From Neomegalonema sp. (lineage in GTDB: Bacteria; Pseudomonadota; Alphaproteobacteria; Rhodobacterales; Rhodobacteraceae), in the NCBI GenBank assembly GCA_022760355.1, contig JALEGB010000028.1:1-64000 (forward strand): 64,000 bases of DNA, read 5' to 3'. Made by a program: the position numbers and the translations under genes. The stretch's first letter is position 1. The number at the start of each line of letters is the position of its first letter. The notes below the pieces were generated by a model. The model was not told the origin of the DNA, did no database searches, and saw only the letters and a program-made list of their open reading frames with translations. Of this stretch, positions 53,198 to 62,507 are shown in pieces.

Positions 53198-53232
53198 GTC
53201 GCCCCCAGCGGCCCCAAGCGGAACAATATCCC

Positions 53233-53715
53233 ATGAACGCCAGTTCTTCAGAAACGCCCGCAAGTTTGGACGAGCTCGACAGGAAAATCCTTCGAGAACT
53301 ACAGAACGATGCGACGCAATCGCTTGAATCTTTGGCGGATCGGGTCGGCTCCTCCAAGACCCCGGTATGGACCAGAATCCGGCGCATGCGCGATCAAGGC
53401 GTGATCACCCGGCAGGTCGCGCTGCTGGATCCGGACAAGGTCGGGTTCGACCATTGCTTCTTCGTGCTGGTGCGCACCTCGCGACACGAATCTGGTTGGC
53501 TGGAGGATTTCATGGCGGCTGTGCAGGAGCTGCCGGAAATTCAGGAAGCCCACCGGCTGGCGGGCGAAATCGATTATATTCTCAAGGTCCGCGTGCGCTC
53601 GACCCGGCATTTCGACGAGTTCTATAAGCGCCTCGTCGCCAAGGTCGAGATTTTCAACGTCACCTCCTTGCTGTCGATGGAGACGATGAAGATGAGCGCT
53701 TCGGTGCCGCTTTAG
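53233..53715 (+). CDS. Lrp/AsnC family transcriptional regulator
   Basis: 160 aa. N-terminal helix-turn-helix ('LDELDRKILRELQNDATQSL', 'VGSSKTPVWTRIRRMRDQGV') and a C-terminal RAM ligand domain ('EIQEAHRLAGEIDYILKVRV'). Divergent from the cysG operon, the likely target; ligand could be a sulfur amino acid by analogy, not shown. Confidence 0.93.
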   Translation: MNASSSETPASLDELDRKILRELQNDATQSLESLADRVGSSKTPVWTRIRRMRDQGVITRQVALLDPDKVGFDHCFFVLVRTSRHESGWLEDFMAAVQELPEIQEAHRLAGEIDYILKVRVRSTRHFDEFYKRLVAKVEIFNVTSLLSMETMKMSASVPL

Positions 53716-53811
53716 GCCGCCAGCTCATAAATCCGGCGGCGTCAGCTGCGCTTGACGATTGGGCGAGCCGTCAAACGAACGGCGCGTCCGCTCCTAACCT
53801 TGGAGAGCGCG

Positions 53812-54360
53812 TCAAGCCGCCTGCTGGACGGCGACGTCAAAGATGATCGACGCCCGCTCGCCCTCTTGCCGGCGCTGCGTCCGCACCTCGACCTTATCGC
53901 CATAATGGCGCGCCGCTTCGGTGAACAGGCCGGTGGCGATATATTCCAGCCGACGGCAGTGATCGTAGCTCAGACGCACGGCGCGGGAGTCGCGCTCCAA
54001 CACATCAACCTTCGGCGCATCGTTTGGATAGAGGCCGCGCAGCATTTCGTGCAGCTTGCCGTCAATCGCCGTCAGCAGATCCAGCACATTGTCATACGCG
54101 CAGAAGAACTGAGGATCCGCTTCGGAGAAGCGCCGGCCGAGATGGCGGCCAAAGGCGTTCAGCAGCGCGCGGTGGGAGATTTCCGCAACCCCGGCCGCGG
54201 CGGAGACCAGCGCGGTCATCTCGCTGAACTGATATGCCCCATCGCGGACATAGTAGCCGCCGCTCGGGGCGTTGGCGGCGCTCAGTACGTCTTCCAGCGC
54301 GTCGCTGCCATACTGATCACCGAAAAAGTCGAGAAATTCGTTGAATACCAGGCCGTACAT
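53812..54360 (-). CDS. H-NOX-like haem-binding sensor
   Basis: 182 aa, the length of a free-standing H-NOX. 'MYGLVFNEFLDFFGDQYGSD' starts the fold; His104 in 'GKLHEML' fits the proximal haem ligand. The propionate-binding YxSxR motif reads Y132-D-H134-C-R136, so the Ser is His. H-NOX proteins bind NO or O2 and signal to histidine kinases or cyclic-di-GMP enzymes; no such partner is adjacent. ATG 54360 chosen after AGGTGAG. Haem binding is inferred. Confidence 0.78.
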   Translation of the reverse strand: MYGLVFNEFLDFFGDQYGSDALEDVLSAANAPSGGYYVRDGAYQFSEMTALVSAAAGVAEISHRALLNAFGRHLGRRFSEADPQFFCAYDNVLDLLTAIDGKLHEMLRGLYPNDAPKVDVLERDSRAVRLSYDHCRRLEYIATGLFTEAARHYGDKVEVRTQRRQEGERASIIFDVAVQQAA

Positions 54361-54664
54361 CGAGCTCACCTATTTGCGTTTTGTTGCAATCAAGGATGCC
54401 CGTGCGCCATTAACGGCCGTAAAAGAGAGCTGGTTAAAAGCTAAACACCGTCCGGTGGATTAGTTCAAATCTAATCTATTCCGCATGGAGCGACGACGGA
54501 TGTCGCCCTCAGCGCGTTTGCTCGGTATCCGCATCGTGAGGCTCGCCGCTAAGGAGCGAGGAAAGCATTCGACGCTCCTCGGCCCGCATCCGGGTGGCGC
54601 GCGCATACCGTCAGCCCTTCTGCTCCACCCCTCTCAGCTCGCCTCAAACCGCCGCAGCGACGCA
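54361..54664. other. Intergenic region upstream of the H-NOX gene
   Basis: About 300 bases with no gene recognised. It carries a perfect inverted repeat, GATTAG at 54458-54463 and CTAATC at 54471-54476, about 100 bases upstream of the H-NOX start in an AT-richer patch. This could be an operator. Confidence 0.4.
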
Positions 54665-55735
54665 TCAATCCCGCCGCACCTCTTCATTTGGCGTCGCATA
54701 GAACTCCTCAAACGCCGCAACCACCGCTTGCTCGCCGGCGTCATCGACGTCTCGATGCACCACGAGACGGCTCTCCCCCGGATGAAGGCTCAAGGCGACG
54801 CCTTGGGCCGCCGCATAGTCCCGCAGCGGCGCGCAATCCGCATCGGCGATCTGCGGGAAGATCATGTTCGTCTCCACCGCAGACAGATCGACCGCGAGCC
54901 CCTCGATCGCCGCCAGACGCTGCGCGATGCGTTTGGCGCGCGCGTGATCCTCCTCCAGCCGCTCAACTAAATTTTCCAACGCAAACAGCCCCGCAGCGGC
55001 GATCACGCCAACCTGCCGCATCCCGCCGCCCAGCATCTTGCGATAGCGCCGCGCCTTGGCGATCGTCTCCCGATCGCCCACCAGAACCGACCCGACCGGC
55101 GCGCCCAGCCCCTTGGAGAGGCAGATCGAAATACTGTCAAACGGCGCCGCCAGCGCCGCCGGCTCCACGCCGAGCGCCGTTGCCGCATTGAAGAACCGCG
55201 CCCCATCCAAATGCGCGCGCAGCCCCGCCGCCCGCGCCGCGGTCACCGCCGCGTCAATCTCCGCCAGGCTCTGAACGCGACCGTAAAAGCTGTTCTCCAG
55301 GCACAGCAAACGCGAGATCGGGAAGTGCGGATCATCCGGCTTAACCGCCGCCGCGATGGTTTCACGGGAGATCGCGCCGTTCGCCGCCTGCTCCAACGGC
55401 GCCACAGCGACCCCGCCGAGCACCGCCGAACCCAAGCCCTCATAGCGAAAGATGTGATTGCGCCGCCCGATCAGCGCCTCCTCCCCTCGGCCGCAATGGC
55501 TGAGCACGCCGAGCAGATTGGTCTGGGTGCCGCTCGGGGCGAAGATCGCCGCTTCCTTGCCCAGCATCTCAGCCGCCAACGCCTCCAACCGCGCGACGGT
55601 CGGGTCCTCGCCATAGACGTCGTCGCCCACCTCCGCCGCAGCCATCGCCGCGCGCATCGAATCGCAGGGTTTCGTCACCGTATCACTGCGCAGATCAGCC
55701 ACGATTGCGTGCGTGCGGCTTTCGAGATCGTACAT
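54665..55735 (-). CDS. ltaE: Low-specificity L-threonine aldolase
   Basis: 356 aa, fold-I PLP enzyme. 'LRSDTVTKP', '[16 protein letters not shown]', '[10 protein letters not shown]' and the PLP lysine in '[13 protein letters not shown]' match threonine aldolase. It cleaves threonine (or allo-threonine) to glycine and acetaldehyde. Divergent from moaA. Confidence 0.93.
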   Translation of the reverse strand: MYDLESRTHAIVADLRSDTVTKPCDSMRAAMAAAEVGDDVYGEDPTVARLEALAAEMLGKEAAIFAPSGTQTNLLGVLSHCGRGEEALIGRRNHIFRYEGLGSAVLGGVAVAPLEQAANGAISRETIAAAVKPDDPHFPISRLLCLENSFYGRVQSLAEIDAAVTAARAAGLRAHLDGARFFNAATALGVEPAALAAPFDSISICLSKGLGAPVGSVLVGDRETIAKARRYRKMLGGGMRQVGVIAAAGLFALENLVERLEEDHARAKRIAQRLAAIEGLAVDLSAVETNMIFPQIADADCAPLRDYAAAQGVALSLHPGESRLVVHRDVDDAGEQAVVAAFEEFYATPNEEVRRD

Positions 55736-55832
55736 GCGCGCCCCTTTCCTTCACGACGAGATGAGAAGCGCCATATTGCGCGATGGCGGCCCGGCGCCTA
55801 GGCTCAAAGGAAAATCAAGGAGGAAGCGAGGA

Positions 55833-56852
55833 ATGGACGCGACCGCGCCAAAGCTGATCGACCCGTTCGCCCGCGCGATTGAGTATCTGCGCGTATCCGT
55901 GACGGACCGCTGCGACCTGCGCTGCGTCTATTGCATGGCCGAGCATATGACCTTCCTGCCGAAGAAGGAGCTGCTGACGTTGGAGGAGCTGGACCGGCTG
56001 TGCTCGATCTTCATCTCCCTCGGCGTAAAAAAGCTGCGCATCACCGGCGGCGAGCCGCTGGTCCGACGCGAGGTGATGACCTTCTTCCGATCCATCGGCC
56101 GCCATCTGGACACCGGCGCGCTGGAGGAGCTGACGCTCACCAGCAACGGCACGCTGCTGCGCCGGCACGCAGAGGCGCTCGCAGCCGCCGGGGTGAAACG
56201 GATCAATGTTTCGCTGGATACGCTGGACGCCGCGAAATTCGCCGAAGTGACGCGCTGGGGACGGCTCGGACAAGTGTTGGATGGGCTGGATGCAGCCGCC
56301 GACGCAGGGCTGCGGATCAAAATCAACTGCGTGGCGCTGAAGGGGTTCAATGATGTCGAAGTCCATCAGATCGTCGAATGGTGCGGCGCGCGCGGCTACG
56401 ACTTGACCTTTATCGAAGTGATGCCAATGGGCGAGATCGGCGAGGGGGACGCGGCGCGGCTGGATCAATATTGGTCCGTCAAAGATCTGCGCGCGGAGCT
56501 GGAGACGCGTTGGCGGCTGGAGGATATCCCGTTCCGCACCGGCGGCCCCGCTCGCTATGTGCGCAATGAAGATACGGGCATGAAGATTGGCTTCATCACG
56601 CCGCTGACGCATAATTTCTGCGAGAGCTGTAATCGCGTCCGGCTGACCTGCACGGGCGAACTGTTTATGTGCCTCGGCCAGGAAGACCGCGCCGATCTGC
56701 GCACGCCGCTGCGAGACGGCTCCAGCGATGAGGAGGTGGCGGACGCCATCCGCGCCGCGATCGCCCGCAAACCGAAGGGCCATGATTTCGACTATTCACG
56801 CCAGTCGGTCGCCGGCCGAATGTCCCGCCATATGAGCCACACCGGCGGCTGA
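55833..56852 (+). CDS. moaA: GTP 3',8-cyclase (MoaA)
   Basis: 339 aa radical SAM enzyme. The first cluster is CDLRCVYC (CxxxCxxC), the second is [18 protein letters not shown], and the C-terminus ends in GG as required for catalysis. It converts GTP to the cyclic pyranopterin precursor for molybdenum cofactor. AAGGAGG lies before ATG 55833. No other moa gene is in the window. Confidence 0.96.
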   Translation: MDATAPKLIDPFARAIEYLRVSVTDRCDLRCVYCMAEHMTFLPKKELLTLEELDRLCSIFISLGVKKLRITGGEPLVRREVMTFFRSIGRHLDTGALEELTLTSNGTLLRRHAEALAAAGVKRINVSLDTLDAAKFAEVTRWGRLGQVLDGLDAAADAGLRIKINCVALKGFNDVEVHQIVEWCGARGYDLTFIEVMPMGEIGEGDAARLDQYWSVKDLRAELETRWRLEDIPFRTGGPARYVRNEDTGMKIGFITPLTHNFCESCNRVRLTCTGELFMCLGQEDRADLRTPLRDGSSDEEVADAIRAAIARKPKGHDFDYSRQSVAGRMSRHMSHTGG

Positions 56853-56967
56853 GGCGTCTGATCTTATTCGGTTAGACGCCTCCGGCCCGACGCTCTATCA
56901 GCCCACCCTGGCGCCGGCCGTCGCATGCGCGGCGCCGTTCGCCTGCTGACCAGCCCTGGAGGCGTCA

Positions 56968-58845
56968 ATGAAGTTGCCAAGCCAGTCCCTGCGCCGTTCG
57001 GCCGCCGCGCTGCTCTGCGCGATCGCGCCGATCCTCTCCGCCAGCGCCCAAACGCCGGATCCCAAAGCGGCGCCGGAGCCCCCCAGCGGTTTTGAAGCCA
57101 AGCCGACCGTTTTCGGCGCCAAGCATATGGTCGCCGCCGCAAACCCGCACGCCGCCGAAGCGGCGCTCAGGATCCTGCGGAAGGAGGGCAGCGCGATCGA
57201 CGCCGCGATCGCCGCACTCATGGTGCTGAATGTTGTGGAGCCGCAATCCAGCGGCATCGGCGGCGGCGCATTCGCGCTTTATTTCGACGGCGGATCAAAA
57301 AGCCTCAGCAGTTGGGACGGGCGCGAGACGGCGCCGATTTTGGCGACGCCGGATTTGTTCCTTGAGCCGAAACCAGCCGATCCGCCGGAAACAGAGGCGC
57401 CAGCCCCAAGCGCGGACCCGACTAAACCAGCGACCGAGGCGCCGACGCCCGTAACACTGCTGAAGCCGATGTCGTTCCGCGATGCGGTGATGGGCGGCGT
57501 CAGCACCGGCGCCCCGGGGCTGGTGCGAATGTTGGCGGAGATGCATGCGCGCCATGGCAAGCTGGATTGGGAGGATCTGTTCGCCGACGCGATCCGGCTG
57601 GCTGAAGAAGGCTTCGAGGTGTCGCCGCGGCTCGCGAAACTGCTGGCCGCGCATGCCGATCGTTTGGCGCGGGATCCCCAGGCGAAAGCGATTTTTTTTG
57701 GCGCCGATGGCGCGCCGTTGACAGCCGGCGCCGTGCTGAAGAACCCCGCCTTGGCGGAAACGCTGCGCGATATCGCTGATGACGGCCCCTCCGCATTCTA
57801 TAAGGGCGACATCGCCGAAGCGATTGTCGCCCGCGTCGCGCAGGATCCACGGCCGGGGACGCTATCGCTCGACGACCTGGCCTCCTACCGCGCGGTCGAG
57901 CGCAAGCCCGTCTGCATGCGCTATCGCGTCAAATATGAGGTCTGCGGTATGGGCCCGCCCTCCTCCGGCGCGGTCGCTGTCGGGCAGATTCTCGGCATTC
58001 TGAACCATTTCCCGATGCACACGCTGCGGCCAAACCAAGCGCGGGCGGCGCATCTTTTCTTCGCAGCCTCGCGGCTGGCCTATGCGGATCGCGCCCGTTA
58101 TCTCGCCGATCCCGATCATGTGTCGCAGCCGACAGCCGGGCTCCTCGACCCTGCCTATTTGCTGCTGCGCGCGCAGCTGATCACGCCGGGTGAAGCGCCG
58201 GAAGGCAAGGCGGTGGCGGGCAATCCGCCCTGGCGCGAGGGCGCCGTGAAGTTTGCGCCAGATCCATCGCTCGGCCGCAAAGGGACGACCCATGTAACGA
58301 TTGTCGACGCCCAGGGCGACATCATCAGCCTAACTGCTTCGGTCGAAACCGCCTTTGGCTCGGGCCGGATGGTGAAAGGCTTTTTGCTGAACAACCAGCT
58401 CACGGATTTTTCGTTCCGACCAATCATTGACGGCGCGCCGGTGGCGAATGCGCCCGGGCCGCGCAAACGGCCGCGCTCATCAATGGCGCCGACGATTGTA
58501 TTTGAGGTGATGGATGAGGGGCGGCGCCCGATCCTCGCGCTCGGTTCTCCGGGCGGCTCGCGGATCATCGAGTATGTCGCCCGCACCATCGTCGCGGTGC
58601 TGGATTGGAAGATCCTACCGGGCGACGCGCTGGCCCTGCCCCACCTCTCCCACCGCAACGGCGCGGCGGCGCAAATTGAGCTGCGGGCCGATGCGGATGG
58701 GCTGGCCGCCGGCGCCGCGCTGCTGGGATGGACGGTGAAACGCGCGCCGATGACGTCCGGCCTGCATCTGATCGCGATCGCGGTTGACGGTTCACTGGCT
58801 GGCGCCGCCGACCCTCGTCGGGAGGGCGTTACGCTGGCGGATTGA
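56968..58845 (+). CDS. ggt: Gamma-glutamyltransferase
   Basis: 625 aa with a signal peptide ending near SASAQ. 'GKHM'-like N-terminus, 'EPQSSGIGGGAFAL', 'GPPSSGAVAVGQIL' and the autoprocessing Thr in 'GTTHVTIVD' with 'GSPGGSRII' later are the family marks. It transfers or hydrolyses gamma-glutamyl groups of glutathione in the periplasm. A Pro/Ala/Glu-rich insert of about 30 residues (about 145-180) interrupts the large subunit and is unusual. Confidence 0.93.
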   Translation: MKLPSQSLRRSAAALLCAIAPILSASAQTPDPKAAPEPPSGFEAKPTVFGAKHMVAAANPHAAEAALRILRKEGSAIDAAIAALMVLNVVEPQSSGIGGGAFALYFDGGSKSLSSWDGRETAPILATPDLFLEPKPADPPETEAPAPSADPTKPATEAPTPVTLLKPMSFRDAVMGGVSTGAPGLVRMLAEMHARHGKLDWEDLFADAIRLAEEGFEVSPRLAKLLAAHADRLARDPQAKAIFFGADGAPLTAGAVLKNPALAETLRDIADDGPSAFYKGDIAEAIVARVAQDPRPGTLSLDDLASYRAVERKPVCMRYRVKYEVCGMGPPSSGAVAVGQILGILNHFPMHTLRPNQARAAHLFFAASRLAYADRARYLADPDHVSQPTAGLLDPAYLLLRAQLITPGEAPEGKAVAGNPPWREGAVKFAPDPSLGRKGTTHVTIVDAQGDIISLTASVETAFGSGRMVKGFLLNNQLTDFSFRPIIDGAPVANAPGPRKRPRSSMAPTIVFEVMDEGRRPILALGSPGGSRIIEYVARTIVAVLDWKILPGDALALPHLSHRNGAAAQIELRADADGLAAGAALLGWTVKRAPMTSGLHLIAIAVDGSLAGAADPRREGVTLAD

Positions 58846-58851
58846 CAGAGG

Positions 58852-58884
58852 CGGGGCGGCGCATGTCAGGCAGGCGCCGCCCCG
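58852..58884. terminator. GC hairpin between ggt and the HYR-M23 gene
   Basis: 11-bp perfect stem (58852-58862 with 58874-58884), 11-base loop, between convergent stops and followed by a pyrimidine-rich stretch. Likely a bidirectional terminator. Confidence 0.6.
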
Positions 58885-58922
58885 TCCTCTCCCGTCCTCT
58901 TCCAACCGCGCGGGGCGGCCGT

Positions 58923-60755
58923 TCAAAGCCCGGAGGAGATCAGCCGCTTATAGGAATCAACCAGCGACGTGTAGGGCGGCACAAAACGCTTCCGCACGCG
59001 CCCCTTTGAGTCCTGAACAACCAGTCGGATCTCAAAGTGCAAATGGATCGTGGTCGGCGTACCGCCAAAGAAGTTCGACACCAAGCCGATCCGCTGACCG
59101 CGCTTCACCCGCTGCCCCCGACGGATCGCCAAACGCCGCATATTCAAATGCAGATATCGATACTCCCGCCCGCTGGCGCCGCGCAGCGTAACCGTGTAGC
59201 TGCCGAGGTGGGTGATCGTGCCATCCTCGACCGCGACGGCCCAATGCTTGTCCTTCTTACAGGTGCCCGGACGAATATCCTGCCCCTGATGACCCCGGCC
59301 GCCGCGGCAGAAGCTGTTGGAGCCGGAGCGGGTTTCACAAAAATTGTCGCGCCATGGATAGCGGAAGTTCCGCTTATCGCACTGACCGCCACGCGGGCCG
59401 CGAAAGCCGCCGACGCCCCAGACCTGGCTGTTCGCGTAGGCCGGGCTGCGTTCAATCGGGAAGCGCATGCCCGGCGCATAGACTGTTCGATCGACCACGC
59501 CGCGGCCGCTTCCCGGCAACAGGCTGCCTACGGGGCCGAAGAACCCTTTGAAGTCCGTGTCCGCCGGGTCCTTCGTCGGGTCTTTCGTCGGATCCGTCGC
59601 CTGCGGCAGCACCGTCACCTCGATCACCACCGAGGCCCGATTGCCGGCCGCATCCGTCGCCGCGATCCCCACTTTCGTCACGCCGATGGGGAAAACGCTT
59701 CCAGGCTGGATGCGGTATTCGATTTTGACCGGAGCGCCGGAATTGTCGGTCGCCTTGGCCTCGAAATCCACTTTAGCGCCGGCAGGGCCAGTCGCGCGCA
59801 CCGGCGCAGGATTTGAAATCAAGATAACCGGCGGGATGGTGTCGACAACCGGATCAGGTCCGTCAGTCGCCGTCGCTGTCACCGTCACAGTGAACGTCGC
59901 CTCAGGGCTTTCATTGCCCGCCTTGTCCGTGGCTTTGAAGCCGACAGTGGTCACCCCGATCGGAAACTTCGCGCCGGAGGCTAAGCCCTGGGTCAACACC
60001 GGCGTGATCGCGCCATCGACGATATCAGTCGCGCTCACCTCGAAGGTTGCGACCGCGCCATCTGCGCCCGGGGCGGCCTTCAATGCGAGAGACGCCGGCG
60101 CCGTCACGGCGGGCGGCGTGGTGTCCGTCACGACAATTTTGAGCGTCGCCTCGGACGCGTTGCCTGCGGTGTCGGTCGCTTTGACGGATACGTCGGTCGA
60201 GCCAACTGGAAACACTGCGCCAGATTGCGCGCTTTGCTCCAGCTTAATCACGTCGCCGGAATTATCGGACGCGGCAATGGTGAATTCGACGGGCGCGCCG
60301 GTGGGCCCGACCGCCTCGACAGGCTTGGGCGCCTCAAGCTTGATCACGGGCGCTTCTTTATCGACCACCGTGACGGTAAAGGTCGCCTCGACGCTCTCAT
60401 TGCCGGCCTCATCCTTGGCTTTGTAGCCAACGACGGTTGCGCCAATCGGAAATTTTTTGCCCGACAGCAGACCGCGCGTCAGCGTCGGCGTCACGACGCC
60501 GTCCCGCGCATCCTCAGCCGCCGCCGCATAATGCACAATCGCGCCGTCCGATCCTGCATCGGCGCCAACCGTTATGTCTGCCGGCAGGGTGACGACAGGC
60601 GGCGTTTTATCCGGGAAAAGAAAGTCGCGCAGCCCTTTGGGATTGGTAACGGCGAGCGCAATGACGCCCACGATAGCAAAACCGACTATTCCGGCGCCGA
60701 ACGCGCCCCAGCGAAAGCGCCGACCGGCTCGGCTTTGCGTTTCTGGATCCGACAT
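58923..60755 (-). CDS. Membrane-anchored HYR-repeat M23 peptidase
   Basis: 610 aa. A single membrane segment (about 17-36) is followed by four HYR (hyalin-type beta-sandwich) repeats (about 50-130, 131-210, 211-300, 310-395), a linker (TDPTKDPTKDPADTD), then an M23/LytM domain with HQGQD and HLHFE (zinc ligands complete). Repeats 1 and 3 resemble each other, as do 2 and 4. The anchored stalk would present a peptidoglycan endopeptidase away from the membrane. AGGGGG precedes ATG 60755. Confidence 0.9.
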   Translation of the reverse strand: MSDPETQSRAGRRFRWGAFGAGIVGFAIVGVIALAVTNPKGLRDFLFPDKTPPVVTLPADITVGADAGSDGAIVHYAAAAEDARDGVVTPTLTRGLLSGKKFPIGATVVGYKAKDEAGNESVEATFTVTVVDKEAPVIKLEAPKPVEAVGPTGAPVEFTIAASDNSGDVIKLEQSAQSGAVFPVGSTDVSVKATDTAGNASEATLKIVVTDTTPPAVTAPASLALKAAPGADGAVATFEVSATDIVDGAITPVLTQGLASGAKFPIGVTTVGFKATDKAGNESPEATFTVTVTATATDGPDPVVDTIPPVILISNPAPVRATGPAGAKVDFEAKATDNSGAPVKIEYRIQPGSVFPIGVTKVGIAATDAAGNRASVVIEVTVLPQATDPTKDPTKDPADTDFKGFFGPVGSLLPGSGRGVVDRTVYAPGMRFPIERSPAYANSQVWGVGGFRGPRGGQCDKRNFRYPWRDNFCETRSGSNSFCRGGRGHQGQDIRPGTCKKDKHWAVAVEDGTITHLGSYTVTLRGASGREYRYLHLNMRRLAIRRGQRVKRGQRIGLVSNFFGGTPTTIHLHFEIRLVVQDSKGRVRKRFVPPYTSLVDSYKRLISSGL

Positions 60756-60852
60756 AACATCCCCCTGCACATACCCATCTGCCCGACGCGCCGCAGCGCC
60801 CGCAGAGTGGGCGCCGGACTGAGCGGACGAACCGAACCGCGGCCAAGTACCG

Positions 60853-61476
60853 TTACTTTACCAGCTCCATCTCGGCCGCCAATCGCCGCACTTCATCCTC
60901 CTTGGCGCAATGCGCGTCGCCGACCGGGTCATCGCAGAAGATCGCGATGCTATACATGACCCCGTAGCGCGGAAAGCTCGCCTCGATGCCGTATTCCAGC
61001 TTCTCAACCGCGATATCGCCGGGCTCCAGCGGCTTCTCATCATCAGGGATCGAAGCGACCTCGAAGATAAAACGCGTGCCTTGGATCAGATAGCTGCGTG
61101 GCGCCGCCTTGGCGCCGGCGCTGTACTGGTATTTCTCAGCGGTGATGTTCAGCGGTTGGTCAAGCTGACCTTCCTTCCCTGCGGCGACCAGCGACGTTGG
61201 CAGCAGAAGCGGCATCTCCAATTTGAACGATTTCGCGTCGCCCCGCGTTACGGCGCCAGCGAACTCGCTTTCTTTCGGATCCGCTTTGCGTCCGATCTTG
61301 GCCCCGTCCCGCTTCGCGGCCTCCCAATCAACCGCGCCAATTTTCGGCTTCGGAATCGGCTGCGGCGTCGTCTCCTGCGTCTCCGCCCGATCGCCCATGA
61401 CCGCCCACGCCAATAAGCCGAGCGCCGCCACGGCCCCTACAAGCCCTGCTTTCGCGAGTTTCCCCTTCGCATTCAT
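60853..61476 (-). CDS. Hypothetical protein with N-terminal membrane anchor
   Basis: 207 aa. One hydrophobic segment near the N-terminus (about 10-28), then a beta-rich domain with 'LLLPTSLVAAGKEG' and two Cys near the C-terminus. I do not recognise the family. AAGGAGGT precedes the ATG, so it is well translated. It lies 97 bases upstream of the HYR-M23 gene on the same strand, so they may be co-transcribed. Confidence 0.75.
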   Translation of the reverse strand: MNAKGKLAKAGLVGAVAALGLLAWAVMGDRAETQETTPQPIPKPKIGAVDWEAAKRDGAKIGRKADPKESEFAGAVTRGDAKSFKLEMPLLLPTSLVAAGKEGQLDQPLNITAEKYQYSAGAKAAPRSYLIQGTRFIFEVASIPDDEKPLEPGDIAVEKLEYGIEASFPRYGVMYSIAIFCDDPVGDAHCAKEDEVRRLAAEMELVK

Positions 61477-61851
61477 CGGACGACCTCCTTACCTGTCGCG
61501 CCCGGCGCGCCCCGTAATCGCGCCCGCCGCGCAGTTTTCCTATGGTTACGATATGGGCGCAAGCGGCGCGTGGTTGGAGGGGGAAGAATTGGGCCTTTCG
61601 GCGCCGTCTTCAGTCTTTTGCGACGAAAATCAGCTATCGATTTGGCTCAGAATCTCTGATGTGGCGCGAATCGGCTCGTCACAGCGGATCAGGGGCTGCG
61701 CCGGCGCGACTAAAAAAAATCGCGGGAAATTGCCGGGCAAAGGATCGCATTCGAGCCGATGAAGCCCAAATGCGAACCGATGAAGCCCAAATGGTTGCAG
61801 CGCGGCGCCAGCCGCCGTATGTGCAGGTCGAAATAGGAGGAGATCACAGCA
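61477..61851. other. Intergenic region with 21-base tandem duplication
   Basis: No gene recognised; an in-frame reading through it looks like a shadow. A 21-base unit is repeated at 61752-61772 and 61773-61793 with one change. It may be slippage. The yggT ribosome site (GGAGGAG) is near the right end. Confidence 0.5.
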
Positions 61852-62157
61852 ATGGCGTCAGCACTCCAAATTATCATCATCGTTATTTCTTCGATTGCTC
61901 AGATCATTTTTTACTTAGTTTTGGCTCAGTTTATCATCAGCCTACTGCTACAGTTTGAAGTGTTGAACCCACGCCAGCCCTTTGTCTACCGGCTATATAC
62001 GGGCATCAACGCGCTGCTGGATCCGTTACTGAACCCGATCCGGCGCGTTCTGCCGCAAACCGGCGGCCTAGACTTTTCGCCGATGGTTCTACTACTCGGC
62101 CTCTACGTGCTGCAAATGGCGCTAGCGACTGTCCTGCGCAATAATTTCGCCGCATGA
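61852..62157 (+). CDS. YggT family membrane protein
   Basis: 101 aa with two transmembrane segments separated by 'LNPRQPFVYRLYTGINALLD' and 'PLLNPIRRVLPQTGGLDFSP', typical of YggT. Implicated in osmotic or ion tolerance in some bacteria. GGAGGAG precedes the ATG; overlaps the YggU-like gene by ATGA. Confidence 0.93.
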   Translation: MASALQIIIIVISSIAQIIFYLVLAQFIISLLLQFEVLNPRQPFVYRLYTGINALLDPLLNPIRRVLPQTGGLDFSPMVLLLGLYVLQMALATVLRNNFAA

Positions 62158-62498
62158 CGCCCCCAGACAGCGCGCCGGACATCGGCGCGCTGCGTGCGGA
62201 CGGTCCGGACGCGACGCTGCTAAGCGTTTGGGCCCACCCCAAATCCTCCACCAACGCCGTGGAAGGGTGGGTCGTCGATGCGTCGGGCAGGAGCGCGCTC
62301 AAAGTTCGGGTCAGCGCGCCGCCAAGCGACGGCGCAGCGAATGCAGCGATCCTCAAGACCCTCGCCAAAGCGCTTGGGACATCCAAATCCAGGCTCGAAA
62401 TTAAGGCCGGGCATACCGCGCGCAGCAAACGTATTCGCATTGATATGGAGCTGGACGCCGTCAGAAATGCGCTGGAGCAGCATATCCAACGCTCTTAG
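62154..62498 (+). CDS. DUF167 (YggU) family protein
   Basis: 114 aa. 'VWAHPKSSTNAVEGW', 'LKVRVSAPPSDGAANAAILK' and 'EIKAGHTARSKRIRI' are the DUF167 signature. Function unknown; commonly paired with YggT, as here, by a four-base overlap. Confidence 0.93.
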   Translation: MTPPDSAPDIGALRADGPDATLLSVWAHPKSSTNAVEGWVVDASGRSALKVRVSAPPSDGAANAAILKTLAKALGTSKSRLEIKAGHTARSKRIRIDMELDAVRNALEQHIQRS

Positions 62499-62507
62499 GG
62501 ACGGTGA

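Noticed and set aside
55736-55832. Molybdenum cofactor riboswitch before moaA
   Set aside because: The gap to the divergent threonine aldolase start is under 100 bases and shows no matching structure.
61542-61958. Plus-strand frame spanning the region upstream of yggT
   Set aside because: Overlaps the real yggT in another frame and is partly made of the 21-base duplication.
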